Notes: generated by a model from the letters alone, not told the origin. A stretch of 46,963 nt of DNA from Acidobacteria bacterium RIFCSPLOWO2_12_FULL_65_11 (GCA_001767495.1 MELA01000082.1:1-46963), one strand, 5' to 3'; positions 1 to 11,913 are shown, counted from the first letter of the stretch. Numbers and translations: made by a program.

Positions 1-30
1 AAGGTGCAAGCGTGCCCCGCATGAGCCTTA

Positions 31-164
31 GCACCCATACACCTTGCACCCATACACCTTGCACCCATGCACCTTGCACCCATACACCTTGCACCCATGC
101 ACCTTGCACCCATGCACCTTGCACCCATGCACCTTGCACTCTGCACCTTGCACCTATGCACCCT
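31..164. repeat. 15-bp tandem repeat array, nine units
   Basis: Seven consecutive 15-bp units read gcacccat(a/g)cacctt from 31 to 135. They are followed by a 14-bp unit (136-149) and a degenerate unit (150-164). The only variation between the first seven is A/G at the ninth base. The last unit covers the stop codon of mnmG (154-156, read on the minus strand), so the array begins inside the end of that gene. There are no spacers of unique sequence, so it is a minisatellite and not a CRISPR. The 15-bp period preserves frame, which is why it stays open as a THAPC-type peptide, but I see no reason to call it coding. Confidence 0.9.
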
Positions 165-1949
165 GTAAGTTCCGTCCGACGTAAGCTGACAGAACGGCAA
201 TGGCCGCTGGTGTAATGCCGGGAATCCGAAGCGCGTGGCCCAGTGTGTCTGGACGCACTTGCGAGAGTCGCTGAACGACTTCCCTCGAGAGCCCAGGAAC
301 TCGATCGAAAGCGAAACTTGCCGGGATTCGCCGCCGCTCGTCTTTCGACAGCCGCTCGATCTCGCGTTCCTGTCTCCGCAAGTAACCCGCATACTTGATC
401 GTCGTTTCAACGCTCGCGACGTCGACCGAGGCGGTCGCGCGGTCGCATTCGAAACCGGGAATTTGTCCTTCAGCAAGGAGCCGGCTCAGTCGCACCGCTG
501 GCTGGCGCAGCAGCTGAGTGGCCGCCACGCGGTCCCCAGAAGCCGAACGGACCTGTGCCTGGTCGAGCGCCAGGACGTTCCGCTCGTACCGGGTCTTACG
601 CGCCCTGAACTGTTCCCACCGTTCATCGTCGACGAGGCCGGTGGCCCGGCCCCGAGGCGTCAAGCGCAGATCGGCGTTGTCGACTCGGAGCAGCAGGCGG
701 TGCTCCGCACGCGACGTGAACATCCGGTACGGCTCGAGACAGCCTTTCGTGATGAGATCGTCGACGAGAATGCCGATGTACGCTTCGTCTCGCCGGAGCT
801 CGAGGACTTCGCCGCTTCTGTTGACACGAGCCGCATTGATTCCGGCGACGATCCCCTGCGCAGCCGCCTCTTCATATCCCGACGTTCCGTTGGCTGGATG
901 AAGTCGTACTCGACGGCATATCCCGGGCGGAGCAGCACCGCCTCTTCGAGTCCTGGCAGCGCGTGGACGAGATCGGCCTGGACGTCCCGGGGAAGACTCA
1001 TCGAAAAACCGTTGACGTAGATTTCTCGGGCTTCCAGTCCCTCGGGCTCGAGAAAAATCTGATGGCGTTCCTTGTCGGGAAAGCGAACGATCTTATCTTC
1101 GAGCGACGGACAGTACCGGGGTCCGATGCCGTGGATCTGTCCGTTGAAAAGCGGCGACCGATCGATGTTGGCGCGTACCAGATCGCGAACGCGATCGTTG
1201 GTGTGCAGGAGATAGCAGCTGATTTGGGCGCGCTCAATCGGCGGAGACAGAAACGAGAAGGGCACCGGCGGCTCGTCGCCGCGTTCGACCGTAAATCGAC
1301 CCTCTGCCACCTGACGATCGAAATCGATGCTGTCGCGGTCGAGGCGCGGCGGTGTACCCGTCTTCAATCGACCCCATTCGAAGCCGAACGACTTGAGCGA
1401 CGTGGCCAGCGCTTGCGACGGCGGCTCACCCGCGAGTCCGGCCGGGTGTTGCTCCGGTCCGATGTGAATCAGTCCGTTCAGAAACGTTCCGGTCGTGACG
1501 ACGAGCGCGCGGCACCGGTAAGTATCGCCGTCCTCCATCGCAAGCCCGACAATGCGGTTGTGTTCGACGAGCACGCGGCCGGCTCTCCCGATGAGCCATT
1601 CGATGTTCGGTAGCGCGTCGAGCGCGGCCTTTACAAAACGGCCGTAGATCTTCTTGTCCGCTTGCGCGCGCGGCGACCACACGGCCGGACCACGGCTGCG
1701 GTTGAGCAGCTTGAACTGAATGCCGGTCGCGTCGATGGCGCGGCCCATCAGTCCCCCGAGCGCGTCGATCTCGCGCACGAGATGACCCTTCGCCGTTCCG
1801 CCGATTGCGGGATTGCAGGGCATGTGCGCGACCGTCTCCGTCGAGAGCGTGCACAACCCGACGCGCGCTCCGAGCTGCGCCGCCGCATAAGCGGCTTCAC
1901 AGCCCGCATGTCCCGCGCCGATCACGATCACATCGAACGAATCGCTCAT
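154..1949 (-). pseudogene. mnmG: MnmG (GidA) tRNA uridine modification enzyme, frameshifted by an internal deletion
   Basis: MnmG with MnmE forms the FAD-dependent complex that places the carboxymethylaminomethyl group on wobble U34 of certain tRNAs. The first 354 codons are a normal MnmG start: FAD-binding GAGHAG at residues 11-16, the CNPAIGG segment, and GYAVEYDFIQPT. Reading then has to shift by one base at 886-891 to continue as TSGYEEAAAQG and on to the normal C-terminus with MFTSRAEHRLLL. The family segment ending in GLFFAGQI-N-G between these points is missing, about 64 nt by comparison with E. coli MnmG. The hexamer aacgga at the join would have occurred at both ends of the missing piece (in PTE and in NG). 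The start at 1949 is chosen because MSDSFDVIVIG is the usual N-terminus. It lies 19 bp after mnmE in the same direction. The break may be a real mutation or an assembly error. Confidence 0.88.
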
Positions 1950-1968
1950 GCACCAAACCGATCGATGT

Positions 1969-3333
1969 TCACTTCCCGACACAGAAGCGCGAGAAGATGT
2001 GCGCCAGGAGATCGTCAGTTGCTCGGCGCCCAGTGATCTCTTCGAGCGCCGCACGAGCGTCCTCTAAATCCGCAAGCACGAATTCTTCGGACAACGAACC
2101 ATCTCTTTCTCGCGTCGCCTCGAGCGCCCGTCTCAGCGCGTCGTGCGCTCGCTCGACCAACCGAATGTGGCGCATGTTGGTGATCTCGGGGCGTTCCTCG
2201 AGCGAGTCGACATCGAGCGCCGTCATGATCCGCGCGCGCAGCGCGTCGAGGCCCTCGGTGGTCGTCGCCGAGATGGACACGGCGTCTGCCATGAAGTCGG
2301 ATTCATTCGATGCTGGAGGAATGTCGGCCTTGTTCAAGACTATAAGTCTATTAGAATCAGCTGTTTGAGAGAGCACTCGGCGATCGTCGTCATCGAGAGG
2401 CTGCGAGCGATCGAGCAGCACCAGCGTCAGGTCGGCCACCTCCTGCGCGCGCCTGGCGCGCGCGATGCCTTCGGCCTCGACGTGGTCTGCGCTCTCGCGC
2501 AGACCCGCCGTATCGACCACCGTGACCCGTAAGCCACCCAGATCGATCGCTTCCGTCACAAGATCGCGCGTCGTACCGGGCACGTCGGTGACGATGGCGC
2601 GGGCGGCGCCAACGAGCGCATTGAAGAGGCTCGACTTGCCGACATTGGGTTTGCCGACGATGGCCAGCAGCAGTCCTTCGCGGACAAGTCGGCCGCGTCG
2701 CGCGTCGGCGAGAAGCGATGCTGTGCGATCGCACAACTGTTCGACGGCATCGGCGATCGCGCAGGGCTCGACAAAATGATAGCCCTCCTCGGGAAAGTCG
2801 ACTGACGCCTCCAGCCGGGCGATCAGATCGAACAACGAGAGGTCGATGCCGGCGATGACTTCGGTCAGGGTGCCCTGCAGCTGATCGAACGCGACCCTGG
2901 CTTGCAGCGGCGTCACCGCGTCAATGAGATCCGCGACGGCTTCCGCCTGCATCAAGTCCATTCGACCGTTGAGAAACGCTCGCAGCGTGAACTCGCCCGG
3001 CTCGGCCAGTCGCGCGCCCGAGGCAACTGCTGCCGAGACGATCGCTTGAAGCACCACGGGGCTCCCGTGTGCGCTCAGCTCGACCACGTCGTCGCCGGTA
3101 TACGAGTGCGGGGCAGCGAAGTAGGTGACGATCGCCTGATCGATCGCAGTCGTGTCCGGCTTCAGCCGGACCTTCGTCAGCGTCGCCCGGCGTGGCTCGA
3201 GCGCCGCCTGGTGCGACGTCACCGCACACGCAATCGCGCCGGCATCGGGCCCGCTCAAGCGAACCACACCAATGCCGCCACGTCCAGGCGGCGTCGCAAT
3301 CGCCACGATGGTGTCGGTGGTGGAAAAGCTCAT
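1969..3333 (-). CDS. mnmE: MnmE (TrmE) tRNA modification GTPase
   Basis: This is the GTPase partner of MnmG in wobble-uridine modification, 454 aa and full length. The N-terminal tetrahydrofolate-binding domain begins TIVAIATPPGRGGIG. The central G domain carries the P-loop GKPNVGKSS, the DVPGTTRD switch and the DTAG motif, with NKAD for guanine recognition. The C-terminus ends FCVGK, a conservative variant of the family CIGK cysteine motif. A loop of the N-terminal domain contains the peptide VRLKPDTT, encoded by a palindrome whose copy is found at 26397-26414. That loop is variable in the family, so function is probably kept. It is upstream of mnmG and downstream of khpB, the common origin-proximal order. 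Confidence 0.96.
   Translation of the reverse strand: MSFSTTDTIVAIATPPGRGGIGVVRLSGPDAGAIACAVTSHQAALEPRRATLTKVRLKPDTTAIDQAIVTYFAAPHSYTGDDVVELSAHGSPVVLQAIVSAAVASGARLAEPGEFTLRAFLNGRMDLMQAEAVADLIDAVTPLQARVAFDQLQGTLTEVIAGIDLSLFDLIARLEASVDFPEEGYHFVEPCAIADAVEQLCDRTASLLADARRGRLVREGLLLAIVGKPNVGKSSLFNALVGAARAIVTDVPGTTRDLVTEAIDLGGLRVTVVDTAGLRESADHVEAEGIARARRAQEVADLTLVLLDRSQPLDDDDRRVLSQTADSNRLIVLNKADIPPASNESDFMADAVSISATTTEGLDALRARIMTALDVDSLEERPEITNMRHIRLVERAHDALRRALEATRERDGSLSEEFVLADLEDARAALEEITGRRATDDLLAHIFSRFCVGK
3154..3171. repeat. Palindromic element inside mnmE (copy 1)
   Basis: The 18-mer GTCCGGCT-TC-AGCCGGAC has perfect 8-bp arms around a 2-bp centre. With flanking bases (agtcgt before, ctt after) it encodes VRLKPDTT on the mnmE strand. 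A second copy with the same arms and a TT centre is at 26397-26414 between serS and the M3 peptidase gene. Finding the same palindrome once in a gene and once between genes suggests a dispersed element tolerated as coding sequence. Confidence 0.75.
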
Positions 3334-3350
3334 GGTGGCTGGTGGCTAGC

Positions 3351-3389
3351 GGCTGGTAGCTGGTGTGGTCCAGCCACCAGCTACCAGCC
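3351..3389. repeat. 15-bp perfect inverted repeat between khpB and mnmE
   Basis: The arm GGCTGGTAGCTGGTG (3351-3365) and its exact reverse complement (3375-3389) flank a 9-nt loop. More degenerate copies of the word ctggtggctgg continue on the left to the mnmE start codon. In RNA this would be a long stable hairpin. No T-run follows on the minus strand, so it is not a classic intrinsic terminator. It could moderate khpB-mnmE read-through or be one of the repeated-word spacers seen elsewhere in this window. Confidence 0.75.
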
Positions 3390-3397
3390 ACCAGTCA

Positions 3398-3853
3398 CTA
3401 TTTCCGTAAGGAGATTAGGACGGTTTTCGAGAACGCGTCGCCGACGCTTTCCGTGGTGACGCCCGGAACTTCAGCCACAGCGAGGTGCACCAGCCGACGT
3501 TCGTAAGGATTGAGCGGCCCGACCTGTTGACTGAGTCCGGACTGCTTCACCTTTTCGGCGAGGAACTTCGCCATCTGTCGAAGCTCGGTATCTTTTCCCT
3601 TGCGGTAGCCGAGCGCATCGACAAACAGTCGCTGGTTCTCGGGCAGCTTGCGACCGAACGCCACGTCCACGACGTGCTGTAGCGCCTTCAAGGGCTCTCC
3701 GCGATGACGTACCAGAAGCTCGACCTCGGCGCCGTCCATATTGAGTCGCGGGCCGTCTGCCGTCTGTTCTGCGATCACCGTGGCGGAGATCCCGAGCGCC
3801 GACGAGAAGCGCTCGAGGAATTCGACAACGGGTCGCGCGACGTCGTCTGTCAT
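3398..3853 (-). CDS. khpB: KhpB/Jag RNA-binding protein (KH and R3H domains)
   Basis: At 151 aa this is a short member of the Jag/SpoIIIJ-associated family. A KH-like segment (about residues 35-80, with LNMDGAEVELLVRHRGEPL) is followed by an R3H domain (about 85-150, with LNPYERRLVHLAV). The N-terminal Jag_N domain found in many Firmicutes members is absent. Family members bind RNA and affect cell elongation and division; in this lineage the targets are unknown. It lies 24 bp after yidC in the conserved rpmH-rnpA-yidD-yidC-jag-mnmE order. Confidence 0.92.
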   Translation of the reverse strand: MTDDVARPVVEFLERFSSALGISATVIAEQTADGPRLNMDGAEVELLVRHRGEPLKALQHVVDVAFGRKLPENQRLFVDALGYRKGKDTELRQMAKFLAEKVKQSGLSQQVGPLNPYERRLVHLAVAEVPGVTTESVGDAFSKTVLISLRK

Positions 3854-3877
3854 AACGCGTGAAGCCCTGCCCTACGA

Positions 3878-5614
3878 CTAGTCCTTGTTGTGTGCGTCGG
3901 CCGCCTCGGTCTTCCCGCCCCCGACGCGTTTGATGCGACGCTCGGCCGGCGGCCGGATGGTCGGCACCGTGGGCGGCCCGATAAGCGAGTTCGTGACGTA
4001 CTGCTGGCCGATACCGAAGACGTTCGCCATCAGCCAGTAGAGCGCCACGCCCGATGGATAGCCGAGGAACAAGACGGTCATCATCACGGGCATGATCAGC
4101 ATGATTTTCTGCTGCGTCGGATCCATGCCGGCCGCCGGCGTGATGAGCTGCTGCCAGAGCTGGCTCGCGCCCATCAGAATCGGCGTGACGTAATAGGGAT
4201 CGGGTTGCGACAGATCCTGGACCCAGCCCATGAACGGCGCGCCGCGAAGCTCGATGGCGACCGTCAGCAGTCCGTAGAAGGCGAATACCAGCGGAAGCGT
4301 CAGCAGCATCGGGATGCAACCGCCCGCCGGGTTCACGCCTCGCTCGCGATAGAGCGCCATCAGCTCTTGGTTCATCTTCTGCTTGGCCGGATCGGTTGTC
4401 TTGAGCTTTCCGTAACGCTCCTGGATGCCCTTGACCTGTGGCTGCAGCTCCTGCATCTTCCGCATCGACACGACCTGTCTGTGCCGGAGCGGAAGCATGA
4501 TCACGTTGAGGATGGCCGTCAGGATGACGATCGACCAGCCGTAGTTGCCCACCAGCCCGTTGATCCAGTTGAGTGTTCTCAGGAGCGGTACGACGATGAA
4601 CGAAAACATGCCGAAATCGATCGCGCGCACCAGGCCGCGATCGATCGCGGACAGCGCCTCGAGTTCCTTCGGCCCCACGTAAAACTTGACCGCGCCGTCG
4701 CGCCGTGCCGGCTCGATGGAGTACGACATCAGCTCGCGGGCGGGATCGGCGGAGCCCTCTGGTGGCGGAATGGCGGCCGGCTCGTACGACACCTTCGACA
4801 TGCCCGGGCCCAATGCAATCGTCATGAAGTAGGTATCGTCCACGCCCACGTACTCGAAGTTCTGCTCGTACACCGGCTGCTTGACGATGTCGGCGGTCAC
4901 GATGCGCTCGACGTCCCCGCCCGACGACAACAGCGCCCTGGGCTTGACGGCCCAGCGGCTCACCACCGCTTTGGTGTCCGCCAGCCCGGGGCCCCATACG
5001 ATGGCCGGCGCGAGCGTCTGGTCGCCGTCGGTCACCGCCGCGCGGAAAGAGACGAGGTAGGACGAAGGCTCCAGGCGAAATTCCTTGACGGCTCGAAGAC
5101 CCGCGTCGTTGCGGTATTCAAAGGTCAGCTGTGTCGGCGTGGAAACCGCGTTCGGATCTGCCGCCGCACCGCTTGCCGAATACAGCGCGTCGTTGAGCGT
5201 GGCTGTCATCGCTCGGTCCGGAAGCCTGAGCGAAAAGGGAAGCGCCTGGGTGTCGGCCAGCTCGCCGGCAACGAGCTCGAGCGGTTCGTTGTCTTCGTCG
5301 AGGTAGTGCTTGAGCCGCCAGCTCTTGAGCCGGGCGCCGCGATTGGTGAACACCGCGACCACGTCCCGCGTCTCCACGCGGATGTCGCGCTCGACCGCTT
5401 CGCCAACAATCGCGGCCGCCCTCGTTGGCGCTACCGCTTCCGCCGCCGCGGCCCTCGCCGCGCCGGGCGGTGGCGCGGGTGTGGCCGTGCTCGCGGTACC
5501 CCGCTCGACAGCAGCTCCCGGCGTCGGTCGCGGCACGGGCCTCACGAACAGGGCTTGCCAGCCGTACAGAACGAGAAACGCGAGCAGGGCGGCGATGATG
5601 AAGCGGCGTTCCAT
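3878..5614 (-). CDS. yidC: YidC membrane protein insertase
   Basis: The 578-aa protein inserts and folds inner-membrane proteins, alone or with SecYEG. It opens with an uncleaved transmembrane anchor (RRFIIAALLAFLVLYGW). A large periplasmic beta domain follows (about residues 80-345), typical of Gram-negative YidC. The conserved core then carries the remaining membrane helices, with GNYGWSIVILTAILN and the cytoplasmic loop that includes QELMALYRERGVNPAGGCIPM. The start at 5614 is chosen because MERRFIIA begins the anchor and its ATG overlaps the yidD stop as TAATG, indicating coupled translation. A Pro/Ala-rich linker follows the first helix, also usual in this family. Confidence 0.97.
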   Translation of the reverse strand: MERRFIIAALLAFLVLYGWQALFVRPVPRPTPGAAVERGTASTATPAPPPGAARAAAAEAVAPTRAAAIVGEAVERDIRVETRDVVAVFTNRGARLKSWRLKHYLDEDNEPLELVAGELADTQALPFSLRLPDRAMTATLNDALYSASGAAADPNAVSTPTQLTFEYRNDAGLRAVKEFRLEPSSYLVSFRAAVTDGDQTLAPAIVWGPGLADTKAVVSRWAVKPRALLSSGGDVERIVTADIVKQPVYEQNFEYVGVDDTYFMTIALGPGMSKVSYEPAAIPPPEGSADPARELMSYSIEPARRDGAVKFYVGPKELEALSAIDRGLVRAIDFGMFSFIVVPLLRTLNWINGLVGNYGWSIVILTAILNVIMLPLRHRQVVSMRKMQELQPQVKGIQERYGKLKTTDPAKQKMNQELMALYRERGVNPAGGCIPMLLTLPLVFAFYGLLTVAIELRGAPFMGWVQDLSQPDPYYVTPILMGASQLWQQLITPAAGMDPTQQKIMLIMPVMMTVLFLGYPSGVALYWLMANVFGIGQQYVTNSLIGPPTVPTIRPPAERRIKRVGGGKTEAADAHNKD

Positions 5615-5874
5615 TAGTGCTTCACCGGGACTGGATCGTGGCCGGCGGTGCAGAAGGGGTGGCAGCGCGCGAGCCGCCTGGCGGCCAGCCAGCTTCCGCG
5701 GATGACGCCGTAGCGACTGATGGCCTCGGCAGCGTAGTCCGCGCACGATGGCAGAAACCGGCAGGAGCCCCTAAAATACGGTGAAATAAAGAGCTTATAG
5801 CCCCTGAGCGCGATCAAGGCGATGCGGACGGACACGGCGTTCGAGGCTGGTGCGGTAATCGGCTTCAAGGACAC
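5614..5874 (-). CDS. yidD: YidD membrane protein insertion efficiency factor
   Basis: This is a short basic protein of up to 86 aa that aids YidC-dependent insertion at the inner membrane. It has the family core LIRGYK-type amphipathic start (here [17 protein letters not shown]) and the conserved cysteines in CRFLPSC and HPFC. The stop overlaps the yidC start by one base. The first ATG (5874) lies deep inside rnpA, giving an 80-bp overlap. A GTG at 5838 would shorten the overlap and fit the usual YidD length better, so the exact start is uncertain. Confidence 0.93.
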   Translation of the reverse strand: MSLKPITAPASNAVSVRIALIALRGYKLFISPYFRGSCRFLPSCADYAAEAISRYGVIRGSWLAARRLARCHPFCTAGHDPVPVKH

Positions 5875-6157
5875 TCAGACTGGCTTCGAGCAACTCGCGT
5901 CTGGGAATAACGACGATATCGAAACCCGACGCGATCTTGTTACGACGGAAAACCTCTCGTATCAGGCGTTTAGCTCTGTTTCTCTCAACGGCGCCACCGA
6001 GCTTCTTGGTCGCCGCAATCCCCAGACGTCCGACCTGGCGCTTGTTCGGCAGCACGAACAGTGTGGCAAATCGTCCACCGATTCGGGCCCCGTGCTCGTA
6101 GACCTGCTGGAACTCCGCACGCCGATGGATCCGCTCGTGGGACTGGAACCGAGCCAA
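5795..6157 (-). CDS. rnpA: Ribonuclease P protein component
   Basis: The 120-aa basic protein assists the RNase P RNA in removing tRNA 5' leaders. The family motif is clear: [14 protein letters not shown], preceded by [14 protein letters not shown]. The start is a TTG at 6157, two bases after the rpmH stop; no in-frame ATG is available near the N-terminus, so translational coupling to rpmH is likely. The C-terminal 25-30 residues overlap yidD in another frame. Order and spacing match the standard origin locus. Confidence 0.94.
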   Translation of the reverse strand: MARFQSHERIHRRAEFQQVYEHGARIGGRFATLFVLPNKRQVGRLGIAATKKLGGAVERNRAKRLIREVFRRNKIASGFDIVVIPRRELLEASLSVLEADYRTSLERRVRPHRLDRAQGL

Positions 6158-6159
6158 AC

Positions 6160-6309
6160 CTACTCGCTGCTGACGGTCAGGCGCTTGCGGCCTTTCGCGC
6201 GTCGGCGCTTGAGGACCAGTCGCCCGTTCTTTGTGCTCATGCGCACGAGAAACCCGTGGGTCCGCCGACGGTGGCGGTTGTTCGGCTGGAACGTGCGCTT
6301 TCCCTTCAT
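6160..6309 (-). CDS. rpmH: 50S ribosomal protein L34
   Basis: A 49-aa, strongly basic protein reading [20 protein letters not shown] and continuing through the [14 protein letters not shown] tail, as in other L34 proteins. It belongs to the large ribosomal subunit. It is the first gene of the leftward operon and starts with ATG, preceded by AAAGGGA as a Shine-Dalgarno-like sequence. A good sigma-70-type promoter lies about 30 bp upstream (6341-6368). Confidence 0.97.
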   Translation of the reverse strand: MKGKRTFQPNNRHRRRTHGFLVRMSTKNGRLVLKRRRAKGRKRLTVSSE

Positions 6310-6340
6310 GAGATCCCTTTACGAGAAATGAACCGCTAAT

Positions 6341-6368
6341 GTTATAGAAGCGGTTCCCAAAGTGTCAA
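6341..6368 (-). promoter_or_regulatory. Probable sigma-70 promoter of rpmH operon
   Basis: Read leftward, TTGACA (6368-6363) and TATAAC (6346-6341) are separated by 16 bp. This is a strong consensus match placed correctly for rpmH, whose start codon is 31 bp further on. It would drive rpmH-rnpA-yidD-yidC and probably khpB-mnmE-mnmG. Confidence 0.7.
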
Positions 6369-6463
6369 TCGCAGTGGTTTGTGTGTTAGAGTCGGCGTCT
6401 TCCGCGAGGTTCCTGATTTCCCACAGCCCGGCTGGCGCATGTGTGTTTGGTCTCTTCCCAAAG

Positions 6464-6495
6464 TTTTCCACACCTGTGGAAAAAACTGTGGAAAA
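6464..6495. promoter_or_regulatory. DnaA box cluster upstream of dnaA
   Basis: Three copies of TTTTCCACA, matching the TTWTNCACA consensus, occur at 6464-6472 (plus strand) and at 6475-6483 and 6487-6495 (minus strand). They sit 77-108 bp before the dnaA start. They could serve dnaA autoregulation, form one half of a bipartite origin, or both. The rest of 6369-6571 shows no gene. Confidence 0.8.
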
Positions 6496-6571
6496 TCGCC
6501 GAAATTAAAGCCTGGCCGGCCAAATTTCTTCGAAATGCCATGCATTTCTGGCGGGGCGAAGGCGTAGCGAA

Positions 6572-7903
6572 ATGAACCTTTGGGACGAGATTCTGGCGCG
6601 CATTGAAACCAAGGTGAACAGGCACAGTTTCTACACCTGGTTCAAGCCGACGACTTTCGTGACGGAAGACTCCACCTTGGTCACCGTGCGCGTCCCGAAC
6701 ACCGTGTTCAAGGACTGGCTGACAAAGAACTATGCGGGAGTGATCGGCGAAGCGATGCGCGAGCTGAAGCGGCCGAATGTCACGGTGAAGTTCGTCGCCG
6801 ATCCTCAGACTGAGATCGGCGCGCTGCAGCTCAGTTCGGACGAAGCCGCTGCGCTCGAGAACCAGCTCGCGCTCAGTGCGCCAGGCCCGGTGGGTCTCAA
6901 TCCCAGATACACATTCGATACCTTCATCGTCGGTTCTTCCAACCAGTTCGCACACGCGGCGTGCCGCGCGGTCGCCGAAGCCCCCTCGCGCTCGTACAAC
7001 CCGCTGTTTATCTACGGAGGTGTGGGGCTTGGGAAGACGCACCTGATGCATGCCATCGGACAGTACGTGCTGCAGCACGATCCTCGGTTGAAGCTTACCT
7101 ACATCTCGTCGGAGCGATTCATGAACGAGATGATCAACGGCCTTCGCTACGATCGCATTCTCGACTTCCGAGAGCGATACCGGACGGTTGACGTGTTGCT
7201 TGTCGACGACACGCAGTTTCTGTCGGGAAAAGAAGGGACCCAAACCGAGTTCTTCCACACGTTTAATGCGCTCTACGACTCACAGAAACAAATCGTCCTC
7301 AGCAGCGATTGCCCGCCCCATGAAATCCCGTCGCTTGAGGAGAGGCTCCGATCGCGCTTCGAGTGGGGACTGATTGCAGACATTCAGTCGCCGGATCTCG
7401 AGACGAAAGTTGCCATTCTGAAGAAGAAGGCCGACGCCGAGTCGGTGCCGCTTCCCGACAACGTGGCCATCTACATCGCAGGAAAGATCAAGTCGAACAT
7501 CCGCGAACTTGAAGGGTCGTTGATTCGACTGATTGCGTACGCGTCTCTGACCGGCCAGGAAATCTCACTACCTTTAGCCCAGGATGTGCTCAAGAACCTC
7601 CTGGGGCACGACGAGAAGGCCGTGACGATCGAGATTATTCAAAAGTTCGTGGCGGACTACTACAACCTGAAACTCGTCGATCTCAAATCGCGTAATAATT
7701 CGAAGTCAATAGCGCTGCCGAGACAGATTGCCATGTACTTGTGTAAGTCGCTGACCCGTGCGTCGCTTCCTGAAATTGGACGGAGTTTCGGCGGGAAACA
7801 TCACTCAACGGTGATTCACTCCATTCGCAAGATCGAAGATTTACGCAAGAAAGAGGGTGAGTTTAATCAGTTGATTTCAAATATTGTCGAGCAGTTTAGA
7901 TAG
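6572..7903 (+). CDS. dnaA: DnaA chromosomal replication initiator
   Basis: The 443-aa AAA+ protein binds DnaA boxes and melts the origin. Domain I is at about residues 1-75 (NLWDEILARIETKVNRHSF onward) and a short linker spans 80-110. The ATPase has Walker A GGVGLGKT at 149-156 and Walker B LLVDD at 209-213. The C-terminal helix-turn-helix ends with SFGGKHHSTVIHSI, the DnaA signature that reads the box. Boxes flank the gene on both sides, so the protein probably controls its own expression and acts in the adjacent intergenic region. Confidence 0.98.
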   Translation: MNLWDEILARIETKVNRHSFYTWFKPTTFVTEDSTLVTVRVPNTVFKDWLTKNYAGVIGEAMRELKRPNVTVKFVADPQTEIGALQLSSDEAAALENQLALSAPGPVGLNPRYTFDTFIVGSSNQFAHAACRAVAEAPSRSYNPLFIYGGVGLGKTHLMHAIGQYVLQHDPRLKLTYISSERFMNEMINGLRYDRILDFRERYRTVDVLLVDDTQFLSGKEGTQTEFFHTFNALYDSQKQIVLSSDCPPHEIPSLEERLRSRFEWGLIADIQSPDLETKVAILKKKADAESVPLPDNVAIYIAGKIKSNIRELEGSLIRLIAYASLTGQEISLPLAQDVLKNLLGHDEKAVTIEIIQKFVADYYNLKLVDLKSRNNSKSIALPRQIAMYLCKSLTRASLPEIGRSFGGKHHSTVIHSIRKIEDLRKKEGEFNQLISNIVEQFR

Positions 7904-8165
7904 CAGACTTGGGGTTTTCCACAGCTCGGTTGCCCCTCTTTGTGGAAAACGTCTAGCTCCACTGAGCCTGAGACTGTTGTGTCTGAGCCCCACGTAAAGA
8001 TTAGAATTTATCCACAGGGTAAATACCTGTATGTAAATAACTTACTTAACAATAATACTTTTCCACGCACCTTCTTTTCTTATATAATTTCACCTTCTCG
8101 AATCTCTCCTCCCCTAAAGAGGATCGCGGGCTCAAAAACCCCCGCTTTTCGAGGTCACCGCAGCC
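7904..8165. other. Probable replication origin (oriC) between dnaA and dnaN
   Basis: This 262-bp gap holds DnaA boxes at 7915-7923 (TTTTCCACA), 7941-7949 (same, minus strand) and 8008-8016 (TTATCCACA, the perfect consensus), plus a near match at 8059-8067 (TTTTCCACG). An AT-rich stretch from about 8017 to 8062, in an otherwise GC-rich sequence, lies directly beside the perfect box and is a good candidate for the unwinding element. Position beside dnaA, divergence of gene direction at rpmH/dnaA, and box density agree with an origin. Activity is inferred. Confidence 0.8.
8060..8088 (+). promoter_or_regulatory. Candidate dnaN promoter overlapping a DnaA-box-like site
   Basis: A perfect TATAAT (8083-8088) lies 17 bp after TTTCCA (8060-8065), a 4/6 match to TTGACA. 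The -35 hexamer is inside the near-consensus DnaA site at 8059-8067, so DnaA binding could compete with RNA polymerase. The dnaN start is 77 bp downstream. A short GC hairpin followed by TTTT (8126-8149) lies in the leader. Confidence 0.5.
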
Positions 8166-11812
<3,647 letters not shown>

Positions 11813-11813
11813 T

Positions 11814-11913
11814 GGGATTCAGGACTTGGGATTGGGGATTCGGCGTCAGGAGCATGCGCCAGTCCCACGGCCCTAATCGCTCCAAGTCCCAAACCCCGAA
11901 TCCCGAATCCCGA
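11814..11913. repeat. gggattcgg/gggacttgg word repeats, inverted across the gyrB-gyrA gap
   Basis: The left part (11814-11843) repeats words such as gggattcagg, acttggg, attgggg and attcgg. The right part (11881-11913) contains the same words in reverse complement (ccaagtccc, ccccgaa, tcccgaatcccga). The two parts can pair imperfectly into a hairpin around 11844-11880. The right part runs to 2 bp before the gyrA ATG, so that start codon has no purine-rich Shine-Dalgarno sequence. Confidence 0.75.

Noticed and set aside
31-164. Possible CRISPR array
   Set aside because: Units follow each other without unique spacers, and there are no cas genes in the window.
12-215. Open frame giving a THAPC-type repeat peptide
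   Set aside because: It is the translation of the 15-bp array. It has no start context, and it overlaps the end of mnmG on the other strand.
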